Shown: one piece after another, positions 48,300 through 56,700 of the stretch | How positions within the stretch are numbered: position 1 is the first letter of the stretch | Layout of the letters: each line of letters starts with the position of its first letter | Origin: Compostibacter hankyongensis | Lineage (GTDB): Bacteria > Bacteroidota > Bacteroidia > Chitinophagales > Chitinophagaceae | NCBI RefSeq assembly: GCF_039541075.1 | Contig: NZ_BAABFN010000001.1 | Location: forward strand, 930,001 to 994,000 | Reading direction: 5' to 3' | Length of the DNA: 64,000 bases | Notes under the pieces: model-generated | What the model was told of the DNA's origin: nothing | The model's database searches: none | Seen by the model: the letters and a program-made list of their open reading frames with translations, nothing else | Translations under genes and position numbers: made by a program

Positions 48300-49331
48300 A
48301 TGCCGGATATTTCAAAGAAAAAGATTTTTTTTCCGCTGAACAAAGCCTTCCGGAAATTCCTGAAGCTGTATGAGCGGGATACCCCCCTGCCTTTGTCGTA
48401 CGACAGCCTCCGCTATTACAACTCGGCTATCCCGGTGTATGACAAGGAGGGAAAGGATACCCTGTGGGAATCGGTTTTTTATCCCCAGGAGATGATGGGA
48501 GAGGTGCACCGCGGGCTGAAACGCATTTATTCCATCCTGAAGGCGGGGGGAGATCATGCAGCGGAAGAGCATCTTTCCATAGAGCGGATCGACTACTGTA
48601 CTTTTGGCAATTCCCACCCTTTCCGGATCCGGATCGTCAATAACTACAACGAGGTCTACGATTATTTTTATATCAAGGTAGCCGACGCCTCCCGCATCTA
48701 CGGGCTGGAGCTGGAGCATATCCTTTCGCCCTACTGGATCAACTTTGTGGTAGACGGTAATACCCTGGTGGAGGAGCATATCGCCGGGGTACCCGGAGAC
48801 CAGTTTGCCGCCGCCTGGATGCAGCGCCCGGAGTTCAACCCCAAACGAATCGCGAAGGAATTTGTCAAGTTCAACGAACGCTGCTTTGTGCGCCTGCTGG
48901 GCGACATGCGCTCCTATAACTTCGTTTTTGACATTACGCCGGACTTTGACGATGTACAGTTCCGCATCCGCGCCATCGACTTCGACCAGCAATTTTACGA
49001 AGGGAAAAAAGCCCTTTATATGCCCCAGTTCTTTAAGGAGAACCGGCCTTTTGTAGAGCTGGTGCTGCAGCATCTGAACGGGGAAGTGGTGCGCCAGTAC
49101 CAGCAGGAAGAACGCGCCCTGATGGCCCGGCGGATCAAAACGCAGCGCCACCGCATCCGGGACCTGCGGGATGTGATCATGACCGATACGGTATCCACCC
49201 CCGAGAAGATCCTGCAGCTGGGCCATGAGCTGGCCCGGCATTACGGGGATAATGTATTCAGCCGCTGCAGGACCATGGGAGAGATCATCGAGCGCAGCCT
49301 CAAACGGCTGCTGGTAAGCCGGCTGCGGTAA
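48300..49331 (+). CDS. Uncharacterised protein with kinase-like catalytic motifs
   Basis: A 343-residue soluble protein that I do not recognise by name. Several motifs occur in the order expected of a protein-kinase/APH fold. Y-I-K-V-A-D (K126) could be the ATP-binding lysine. G-L-E-L-E-H (E137/E139) could be the helix-C glutamate. T-L-V-E-E-H-I-A-G-V-P-G (155-166) resembles the hinge. L-L-G-D-M-R-S-Y-N-F (D202, N207) has the D-x4-N spacing of the catalytic loop of aminoglycoside kinases. R-A-I-D-F-D-Q (D227) could be the metal aspartate. The C-terminal ~100 residues are charged and helical. No signal peptide. It lies 18 bases after maeB, so the two are probably cotranscribed. Kinase assignment is inference. 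Confidence 0.7.
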   Translation: MPDISKKKIFFPLNKAFRKFLKLYERDTPLPLSYDSLRYYNSAIPVYDKEGKDTLWESVFYPQEMMGEVHRGLKRIYSILKAGGDHAAEEHLSIERIDYCTFGNSHPFRIRIVNNYNEVYDYFYIKVADASRIYGLELEHILSPYWINFVVDGNTLVEEHIAGVPGDQFAAAWMQRPEFNPKRIAKEFVKFNERCFVRLLGDMRSYNFVFDITPDFDDVQFRIRAIDFDQQFYEGKKALYMPQFFKENRPFVELVLQHLNGEVVRQYQQEERALMARRIKTQRHRIRDLRDVIMTDTVSTPEKILQLGHELARHYGDNVFSRCRTMGEIIERSLKRLLVSRLR

Positions 49332-49377
49332 ACCCCTTTCCCGGAAAATCAATAACTTCCCGCTTTAAAACCCCTAT

Positions 49378-51021
49378 ATGCTGCGAAACGTCCTGTTGTG
49401 CTGTATGCTTGGTTTATATACCCTGTCCGGTATGGCGCAGGATACCACGCGGTTTACACATGCCGATACGCTGCGCGGTTCCGTTACGCCGCAGCGGGCC
49501 TGGTGGGACGTCACCTTTTATGATCTCCATGTGCAGATCAGTCCGGCAGACAGCAGCATCCGCGGATACAACCGGATCACCTACCGCGTGCTGCAGCCGG
49601 CGCAGGAGATGCAGATCGACCTGATGACGCCGCTAAAAGCGGACAGTATGGTGCAGGACGGAGCGCATCTCCGTTACCGCAGGGACGGCAACGCTTTTTT
49701 TGTGACGTTGCCCGCCGCCCAGCGTGCAGGCACGTTCCATACCATTGCCGTCTATTATCACGGTCGGCCCCGCGTGGCGCAGACCCCCCCCTGGGATGGC
49801 GGCTTTATCTGGACGCAGGACAGTCTCGGGAATCCCTGGGTAGCCACCGCCTGCCAGGGCGTCGGGGCCAGCATCTGGTGGCCCAATAAGGATACCCAGG
49901 CCGACGAGCCGGACAGCCAGCGGATCGCCATTACGGTGCCCGACCCGATGATCGATGTTTCCAACGGGCGTCTGCGCAGCAAGACAAAGCATACCGACGG
50001 CACCACTACTTATGAATGGTTTGTACAGAACCCCATCAATAATTATGACGTAGCCGTCAATGCCGGCAGCTATGCGCATTTCAGCGATGTCTACGAAGGG
50101 GAAAAAGGACCGCTTACCCTCGATTTCTGGCCATTGGCGGTGAACCTGCAGAAAGCCAGGAAACAGTTTGCGCAGGCCAAGGGCATGCTGAAATGTTTTG
50201 AATACTGGTTCGGTCCCTACCCCTGGTATAAAGACGGGTATAAGCTGGTGGAGTCCCCGCATCTCGGAATGGAGCACCAGAGCGCGGTGGCTTACGGCAA
50301 CGGTTATGAGAACGGTTACCGCGGCATGGACCTGTCCCATACCGGCTGGGGTATGAAATGGGATTTTATACTCGTGCATGAAAGCGGCCACGAGTGGTTC
50401 GGCAACAGCATCACATCCGCCGACATTGCCGATATGTGGATCCACGAAAGCTTTACCAACTATGCGGAAGGGTTGTATACCGAGTGCCGCTTCGGGAAAA
50501 AGGCCGGCGCGGAGTACATTATCGGTACGCGGAAAAACATACTGAACGATGTGCCGGTCATTGCCCATTACGGCGTAAACGAAGAGGGTTCCGGGGATAT
50601 GTATTACAAGGGCGGCAATATGCTGCATACCATGCGCCAGGTGGTGAACAACGATGAAAAATGGAGGGCCATGCTCCGGGGGCTGAACCGCACCTTCCGG
50701 CACCGGATCGTGAATGCCGCGGATATCGAAGGATATATCAACCGGGCATCGGGGATCGACTTCAGCAAGGTTTTTGACCAGTACCTGCGCACCGTAAAAA
50801 TTCCGGTGCTGGAGTATAAAGTAAAAGAAGGACAGCTGTTCTTTCGCTGGACCCATGTGGTGCCCGGGTTTCATATGCCCGTGCGGGTGACCCTGAAGGC
50901 GGGACGGTATGATTTTATTTATCCTACGGAGCAATGGAAATCCGTTGCCTTCCCGCTGAAACGCGCGGACCGGTTCAGGATAGATGAAAACTTTTATGTA
51001 GACAAGCAAAAGGCGGATTGA
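49378..51021 (+). CDS. M1-family metallopeptidase, secreted
   Basis: A 547-residue zinc aminopeptidase-like enzyme. Signal peptide about 20 residues, ending G-M-A-Q. The N-terminal beta-sandwich holds W-W-D-V-T-F-Y-D-L-H-V. The substrate motif G-M-E-H-Q-S-A-V-A-Y replaces the usual G-A-M-E-N. The zinc site is H334-E335-S-G-H338 in V-H-E-S-G-H-E-W-F-G-N, and E357 (I-H-E-S-F-T-N-Y-A-E-G) at the usual distance. It is shorter than aminopeptidase N and lacks its large C-terminal helical domain, like other Bacteroidota periplasmic M1 peptidases. It starts 46 bases after the kinase-like gene and is followed by a hairpin terminator. Confidence 0.93.
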   Translation: MLRNVLLCCMLGLYTLSGMAQDTTRFTHADTLRGSVTPQRAWWDVTFYDLHVQISPADSSIRGYNRITYRVLQPAQEMQIDLMTPLKADSMVQDGAHLRYRRDGNAFFVTLPAAQRAGTFHTIAVYYHGRPRVAQTPPWDGGFIWTQDSLGNPWVATACQGVGASIWWPNKDTQADEPDSQRIAITVPDPMIDVSNGRLRSKTKHTDGTTTYEWFVQNPINNYDVAVNAGSYAHFSDVYEGEKGPLTLDFWPLAVNLQKARKQFAQAKGMLKCFEYWFGPYPWYKDGYKLVESPHLGMEHQSAVAYGNGYENGYRGMDLSHTGWGMKWDFILVHESGHEWFGNSITSADIADMWIHESFTNYAEGLYTECRFGKKAGAEYIIGTRKNILNDVPVIAHYGVNEEGSGDMYYKGGNMLHTMRQVVNNDEKWRAMLRGLNRTFRHRIVNAADIEGYINRASGIDFSKVFDQYLRTVKIPVLEYKVKEGQLFFRWTHVVPGFHMPVRVTLKAGRYDFIYPTEQWKSVAFPLKRADRFRIDENFYVDKQKAD

Positions 51022-51051
51022 GCTAAAATCGCTAACTTGAGCCGGTTTTGC

Positions 51052-51087
51052 AGGCGGTGATCCCGGCGTACCGGCCGCCTTTCATTT
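51052..51087 (+). terminator. Probable terminator after the M1 peptidase gene
   Basis: AGGCGG (51052-51057) pairs with CCGCCT (51075-51080), with CCGG-cgta-CCGG nested between them. A T-rich TTCATTT follows. The mlaE start codon is 14 bases beyond. Confidence 0.6.
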
Positions 51088-51100
51088 AATCGAGGCATAT

Positions 51101-51838
51101 ATGTTGTTTGCACATATCGGTAAGTACCTGTTGATGCTGAAGGACATGTTTTCCCGGCCGGAGAACTGGAAAATGTACTGGAAGCAGTTTATGCAGCAAT
51201 GCGTGGATATCGGCGTCGGGTCGCTGGGGATCGTCCTGATCATCTCCGTGTTTATCGGCGGCGTATCCACGGTGCAGACAGCATACCAGCTGGTCAGCCC
51301 GCTGATCCCCAAATCCACCATCTCTCAGGTGGTGCGGGATACGATGATCCTTGAATTTTGTCCCACCATCACCTGTATCGTGCTGGCAGGGGTAGTGGGT
51401 TCCAAGATCGCTTCGGAGCTGGGGAATATGCGGGTATCCGAGCAGATCGACGCGCTTGAGATCATGGGCATCAATACCAAAGGATACCTTATCCTGCCCA
51501 AGATCGTGGCTTCGCTGCTGACCATTCCGATACTGGTGGTGATCTCGGGCTTTGTAGGCATCTGGTGCGGGGAGCTGGCCGGCGTTTTTACCGGCATCCT
51601 GTCCTCTCAGCAGTTTATGCAGGGCCTGGTATCCGAGTTCAAGCCGTTCAACGTTGCCTTTGCGCTGATCAAGGCGTATACCTTTGCTTTTATCATATCC
51701 TCCGTGTCCTCCTATTTCGGCTATAACGTGGAAGGCGGGGCTCTGGAGATCGGACAGGCCAGTACAAAAGCGGTGGTGGTGAGCTGTGTGTTCATCCTGC
51801 TGGCGGATTTCGGACTGGCGGCCCTGCTGCTGAAATAG
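51101..51838 (+). CDS. mlaE: MlaE-family ABC transporter permease
   Basis: A 245-residue inner-membrane permease of the Mla (MCE-linked) phospholipid transport family. It begins with an amphipathic helix (Y-L-L-M-L-K-D-M-F) and has about five membrane helices. The family motif V-V-R-D-T-M-I-L-E-F-C-P-T-I-T-C-I-V-L-A-G-V-V-G-S-K-I-A-S-E-L-G is at about residues 77-108, with E-Q-I-D-A-L-E-I-M-G-I just after. It is followed after 32 bases by mlaF; the usual third gene for an MCE-domain protein (MlaD) is not next to them. The pair presumably keeps outer-membrane lipid asymmetry. Confidence 0.93.
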   Translation: MLFAHIGKYLLMLKDMFSRPENWKMYWKQFMQQCVDIGVGSLGIVLIISVFIGGVSTVQTAYQLVSPLIPKSTISQVVRDTMILEFCPTITCIVLAGVVGSKIASELGNMRVSEQIDALEIMGINTKGYLILPKIVASLLTIPILVVISGFVGIWCGELAGVFTGILSSQQFMQGLVSEFKPFNVAFALIKAYTFAFIISSVSSYFGYNVEGGALEIGQASTKAVVVSCVFILLADFGLAALLLK

Positions 51839-51870
51839 CCCGTGGCCCTGCTGACAAAAAACGATTATCG

Positions 51871-52659
51871 ATGATTGAGCTTATCCATATAAAAAAAGGT
51901 TTCGGAGACAAGGTGGTGCTGCATGACGTCTCCGCAGTAATGGAAGCCGGGAAAACCAACCTGATCATCGGCAGCAGCGGCAGCGGTAAAACAGTGCTGA
52001 TGAAATGCATGGTCGGCCTTTTTGAGGTGGACGAGGGTCAGATCAAGTACGGCGATCAGAACTTCACGGCCATGAGCGATGTGGAGCGAAAGCCCATTCG
52101 TCAGGAGATCGGCATGCTGTTCCAGGGTTCAGCGCTGTTTGACAGCATGACGGTGGAGCAGAACCTGATGTTTCCGCTGGATATGTTTTCCAATATGCGG
52201 CTCCGGGAGAAGAAAAAACGGGTGAATGAATGTCTGGACCGCGTAAACCTGAAAGAGGCGCACAAGAAATTCCCTTCCGAGATCAGCGGCGGGATGAAAA
52301 AAAGGGTAGGCATTGCCCGGGCGCTGGTGCTGAACCCGAAATACCTTTTCTGCGATGAGCCCAACTCGGGGCTGGACCCCCAGACCTCCATGGTGATCGA
52401 TAAGCTGATCCATGAGCTGACCGTGGAATACGAGATCACCACCATCATCAACACCCACGACATGAACTCGGTAATGGAGATCGGGGATCATATCGTGTAT
52501 ATGTACCAGGGCAACAAGCAGTGGGAAGGCAGCAGCAAGGATATCGTTTTCAGCAAAGACGAGAAGCTGAACGACTTTATCTTTGCTTCCGAGTTCCTCA
52601 AGGATGCCAAGGAAATGCGGCAGCTGGAAATGAGCCGGGGGAAGCAGGAGGGGAGCTGA
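51871..52659 (+). CDS. mlaF: MlaF-type ABC transporter ATPase
   Basis: A 262-residue ABC ATPase, partner of MlaE. Walker A is G-S-S-G-S-G-K-T-V-L-M near residues 31-41. The Q-loop lies at M-L-F-Q-G-S-A-L-F-D. The signature is E-I-S-G-G-M-K-K-R-V-G-I-A-R-A (the G-G-M variant typical of MlaF). Walker B is Y-L-F-C-D-E-P-N-S-G-L-D-P, and the switch His is in I-I-N-T-H-D-M. The C-terminal tail is Gln/Glu/Lys-rich. It is the last gene of the mlaEF unit. A separate promoter for sucD lies directly downstream, so the next gene is probably not cotranscribed. Confidence 0.95.
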   Translation: MIELIHIKKGFGDKVVLHDVSAVMEAGKTNLIIGSSGSGKTVLMKCMVGLFEVDEGQIKYGDQNFTAMSDVERKPIRQEIGMLFQGSALFDSMTVEQNLMFPLDMFSNMRLREKKKRVNECLDRVNLKEAHKKFPSEISGGMKKRVGIARALVLNPKYLFCDEPNSGLDPQTSMVIDKLIHELTVEYEITTIINTHDMNSVMEIGDHIVYMYQGNKQWEGSSKDIVFSKDEKLNDFIFASEFLKDAKEMRQLEMSRGKQEGS

Positions 52660-52687
52660 CCGGTTGGGGAAACTCAACTTTTTCACG

Positions 52688-52695
52688 TAGGTTTG
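52688..52695 (+). promoter_or_regulatory. Promoter -7 element of sucD
   Basis: TAGGTTTG matches TAnnTTTG. A TTG at 52664-52666 is 21 bases away, slightly longer than the common spacing. The sucD ATG is 27 bases downstream. Confidence 0.65.
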
Positions 52696-52721
52696 CACAG
52701 CTTAAAGAAGATCAAACAGCC

Positions 52722-53594
52722 ATGAGTGTTTTAGTTAATAAGAAGAGCAAGGTGATCGTACAGGGATTCACCGGTACGGAAGGGACTTTCCATGCCACCC
52801 AGATGATCGAATACGGTACGGAAGTCGTGGGCGGTGTAACGCCGAACAAGGGCGGGCAGACCCACCTGGAGCGGCCGGTATTTAATACTGTGGAAGAGGC
52901 GGTCCGGCAGACCGGAGCCGACGTGTCCATCATCTTTGTGCCCCCGGGCTTTGCGGCCGACGCCATTATGGAAGCTACCGAAGCCGGCATACGGCTGGTG
53001 GTCTGCATTACGGAAGGCATACCGGTGCAGGATATGGTAAAGGTAAAAAACTACCTCAAGGGAACGGATACACGCCTGATAGGACCTAACTGTCCCGGTG
53101 TGATCACCGCGGGAGAATGCAAGGTGGGCATCATGCCGGGCTTTGTATTCACACCCGGTCGTATAGGCGTAGTCTCCAAATCGGGCACCCTTACCTATGA
53201 AGCGGCCGACCAGGTAGTAAAGGCCGGACTCGGCATATCCACGGCTATCGGTATCGGCGGGGATCCCATCATCGGTACGCCTACCGTGGAAGCGGTGGAG
53301 CTGTTGATGAAGGACCCGGAAACCGACGGCATCATCATGATCGGCGAGATCGGCGGCAGCATGGAAGCCGATGCGGCCCGCTGGGTAAAGGAAAACGGCA
53401 CCAAGCCGGTAGTAGGGTTCATTGCCGGGCAAACCGCGCCTCCCGGACGACGGATGGGCCATGCCGGCGCCATCGTCGGCGGCGCCGAGGATACGGCAGC
53501 TGCCAAAATGAAGATCATGCGCGAATGCGGCATCCATGTGGTAGACAGTCCCGCCGATATCGGGAAGACCATGCAGGAAGTGCTGCATAAATAA
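52722..53594 (+). CDS. sucD: Succinate-CoA ligase (ADP-forming) alpha subunit
   Basis: A 290-residue TCA-cycle enzyme subunit that binds CoA and carries the phosphohistidine. Start 52722 gives M-S-V-L-V-N-K-K-S-K-V-I-V-Q-G-F-T-G; the longer frame overlaps mlaF and the promoter. CoA-binding G-F-T-G-T-E-G-T-F-H is at residues 14-23. G-P-N-C-P-G-V-I is near 125-132. The phosphorylated histidine is H247 in R-M-G-H-A-G-A-I-V-G. The beta subunit gene sucC is not adjacent, which is common in this phylum. A terminator follows. Confidence 0.97.
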   Translation: MSVLVNKKSKVIVQGFTGTEGTFHATQMIEYGTEVVGGVTPNKGGQTHLERPVFNTVEEAVRQTGADVSIIFVPPGFAADAIMEATEAGIRLVVCITEGIPVQDMVKVKNYLKGTDTRLIGPNCPGVITAGECKVGIMPGFVFTPGRIGVVSKSGTLTYEAADQVVKAGLGISTAIGIGGDPIIGTPTVEAVELLMKDPETDGIIMIGEIGGSMEADAARWVKENGTKPVVGFIAGQTAPPGRRMGHAGAIVGGAEDTAAAKMKIMRECGIHVVDSPADIGKTMQEVLHK

Positions 53595-53616
53595 AGTCAT
53601 AACCAAAAGATAACAG

Positions 53617-53644
53617 AAGGCGTCTCCTGCAGGCGCCTTTTTTA
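53617..53644 (+). terminator. Terminator after sucD
   Basis: AAGGCG (53617-53622) pairs with CGCCTT (53634-53639), loop 11 bases, followed directly by further T residues (T-run to about 53644). Confidence 0.85.
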
Positions 53645-53752
53645 TTTCCTTCGCCCCGGTTTGGAAAAAATGTTTTATTTTCCTTTATGGAAATTGCAGC
53701 GGATTTCGTCTATCTCTGGTCTTGATAGATAAAAGCGATTAACTGTTAGATT

Positions 53753-56700
53753 ATGAAAATGCTTCGACGTTGCCTGCCCCTTTTCCTTTTATTGCTGATC
53801 AGTAAAAAGATGCTGGCCCAGTCATTCGACTATGATGCCGCCTGGAAGCGTGTAACCGAGCTGGAAGCGAAAAACCTGCCCCGCTCTGCCTGGGACGCGG
53901 TAAAGCTGATCTATCAGCACGCCAAAAAAGACCGGCAGGAAGGACAGCAGATCAAGTCCCTGATCCATCAGCTTAAATACCGCGAGCAGGTGGAAGACAG
54001 CGCACAGCAGCAAAATTTTGCCGCCCTGGAAGCCGAGATAAAAGCCGCCGACGCGCCCGCCCGCCAGATACTCGAAAGCATGCTGGCCGAGCTCTACTGG
54101 GATTATCTCCGGCAGAACCGGTATAAGCTATACAACCGTACAACCGTACAGAACAATCCCGGGGACGACATCAGCACCTGGGACGCCGCCCAGCTGAACC
54201 GCGCCATTGCCGTTCATTACCAGGCCTCTTTAGTGCCCGCTGGGCAGCTGCAGAAAACAGCCATAGATACGCTTCCCGAGCTGATCGAAAAGGGGGAGCA
54301 TACCGCCGCCCTGCGGCCTACCCTGTATGACCTGCTCGCGCAACGCGCGCTGGATTATTTCCGGAATGATGAGAATGGCATCACCCGGCCCGCAGACGTT
54401 TTTTCCCTCAGCGACCCGGCCGCTTTTGCCCCGGCCCGCGAATTTGCCCATACGGATTTTAATACCACAGATACCGCGGCTCCGGCTTACCGCGCCCTCC
54501 TGCTGTTCGGCCAGCTGATCGCCGTCCATCTGGACGACAGCCGTCCCGATGCGCTGATCGATGCGGATATCCAGCGACTGCAGTTCGCCTGGGAGAAATC
54601 GGTTTCACCCGATAAAGACAGTCTTTATGAACACGCCCTGCAGCAGCTGATACAGCAATATCCCCGGAATGCCACCGCCTCCCAGGCCTATTACCTGCTG
54701 GCGCAGCAGTATTACAGCCGGGCGCAGCAGTATCATCCGCTGACGGATACCCTTCACCGTTATGATGCGCTGAAGGCAAAAGCCCTGGCGGAAGAAGCAG
54801 TAAAGACATTTCCCCATTCCGAAGGAGGGATCAGCTGCGCAGCGCTGCTGCGCGAGATACAGCGGCCGCAGATCACCCTGCAGAGCGAGAAGGTAAATGT
54901 GCCGGATAAGCCGTTCCGTACGCTGGTGGAATACCGGAACATAAAAACAGCCTTCTTCCGGGTGGTGAAGGCGGATGCGGACGGGCCGGAAGCGCAGACC
55001 GACAGCGGCTACTGGAATAAGATACTGCATCAGCCCGTACTGAAGCAATGGCAGGTATCCCTGCCGGATACCCGGGATTACCAGGAGCATGCGGCCGAAA
55101 TAAAAGTGGAGGGACTGCCCCCCGGAAGCTACCTGCTGCTGGCAGCCGATGAGGCCGGCTTTTCCCGGGAGACGGCCACCTTGGCCTTATCCGTATCCGA
55201 CCTCTCCTATACCGGGGATAACAAGGGAAATTACTGGGTGCTGCACCGGGAAACGGGAAAGCCCCTCAAAGACGTGCAGGTGAAGGCCTGGGTATCGCGG
55301 TACGACAACAAAGCCCGCAAAAACATAAAATCCCTGCAGGGAAAATATGTCACGGATGCCAACGGGCATTTCAGAGTGACCCGCAAAGAAAAGGACTATG
55401 CCGGCATAATGCTGGAGCTGACCCTGGGGAAAGATCATCTTTCTTCTGATAACTATCAGTATATCCCCTATAACGTCAGCGGGAATACGCCGGAGAAAAA
55501 GCGTAAGCCCAGGTTATTCTTATTCACCGACCGCTCCATTTACCGGCCGGGCCAGACGGTATATTTCAAAGGCCTTGTCACGCAGCAGCCGGCGCCGGGC
55601 GGAAGCTGGCATACGGTCGAAAACTATAAGGGCAGCATATACCTCTATGACGCCAACCACCAGGTGGTGGATTCACTTCCGGTGACCACCAATGCCTACG
55701 GCTCCTATGCGGGACAGTTTAAGCTGCCGGAAGGATCGCTGAACGGGAATTTCTCGCTGCAGGACGACAGTCTCGGCGGAACGCAGTATTTCTCCGTGGA
55801 AGAATACAAGCGCCCCAAATTTTATGTGGAGCTGCAGCCGCCTTCTTCCGCCTACCGTCTGAACGACTCTGTAAGGGTTCAGGGTAAGGCGGTCAGCTAT
55901 GCCGGCGCCAGCGTAATGAACGGAACGGTAAAATACCGGGTGGTACGCCGCGCCCGCATTATCCCGCTGGGCTTCCGGTCTTATCTTCCGATACGGCCGC
56001 TGCCCCAGCAGGAGATCGCCCAGGGTGAAGCCACTACCGACGCGGAGGGGAATTTTTCGGTGCCTTTCGTCATGCGTCCGGATGAGAACGTGCCCCGGGA
56101 GCAGCAGCCCGTATTTCATTACCTGGTATATGCCGATGTTACCGATATCAGCGGGGAAACGCGCAGCGGCACGGCCGATCTGGCTGCCGGCTACCAGTCG
56201 CTGGTGCTGGAGCTCGATATCCCGGAAAAGCTGTCATCCGACAGCCTGCAGCGTATCCGCATCCATAGCATGAGCGTCAGCGATACGTTCCGTCCGGCGG
56301 AAGTGCAGCTGTCTGTAAAGCAGCTCGAAGCGCCGGACCGGGAGCTCCGCAACCGTTACTGGCAACAGCCCGATCAGTTTGTGATTTCCGAATCCGAATA
56401 CCACCGCGATTTTCCGTACGATGTTTACCGGGATGAGGACGATCCTGCCCGATGGGTAGTTCTGAAAGAGGTCCTCAGCAAACGGGACAGCAGCCATGCC
56501 GACGGGCATTTCCTGGACCGGGCTGCGGGACAGCAGCTCCCGTCAGGATGGTACGCCGTTACCGCGACGGCGGAAGACAAAGACGGTAATACGGTAAAGG
56601 CCATACGTTATGTTCAGGTGTATGGCAGCAAAGACAGGAAGCCGTCCGGTCCCGCCGTTTTCTGGCATACGCTTTCCTCCGGCGAGGCCGCCCCCGGCGA

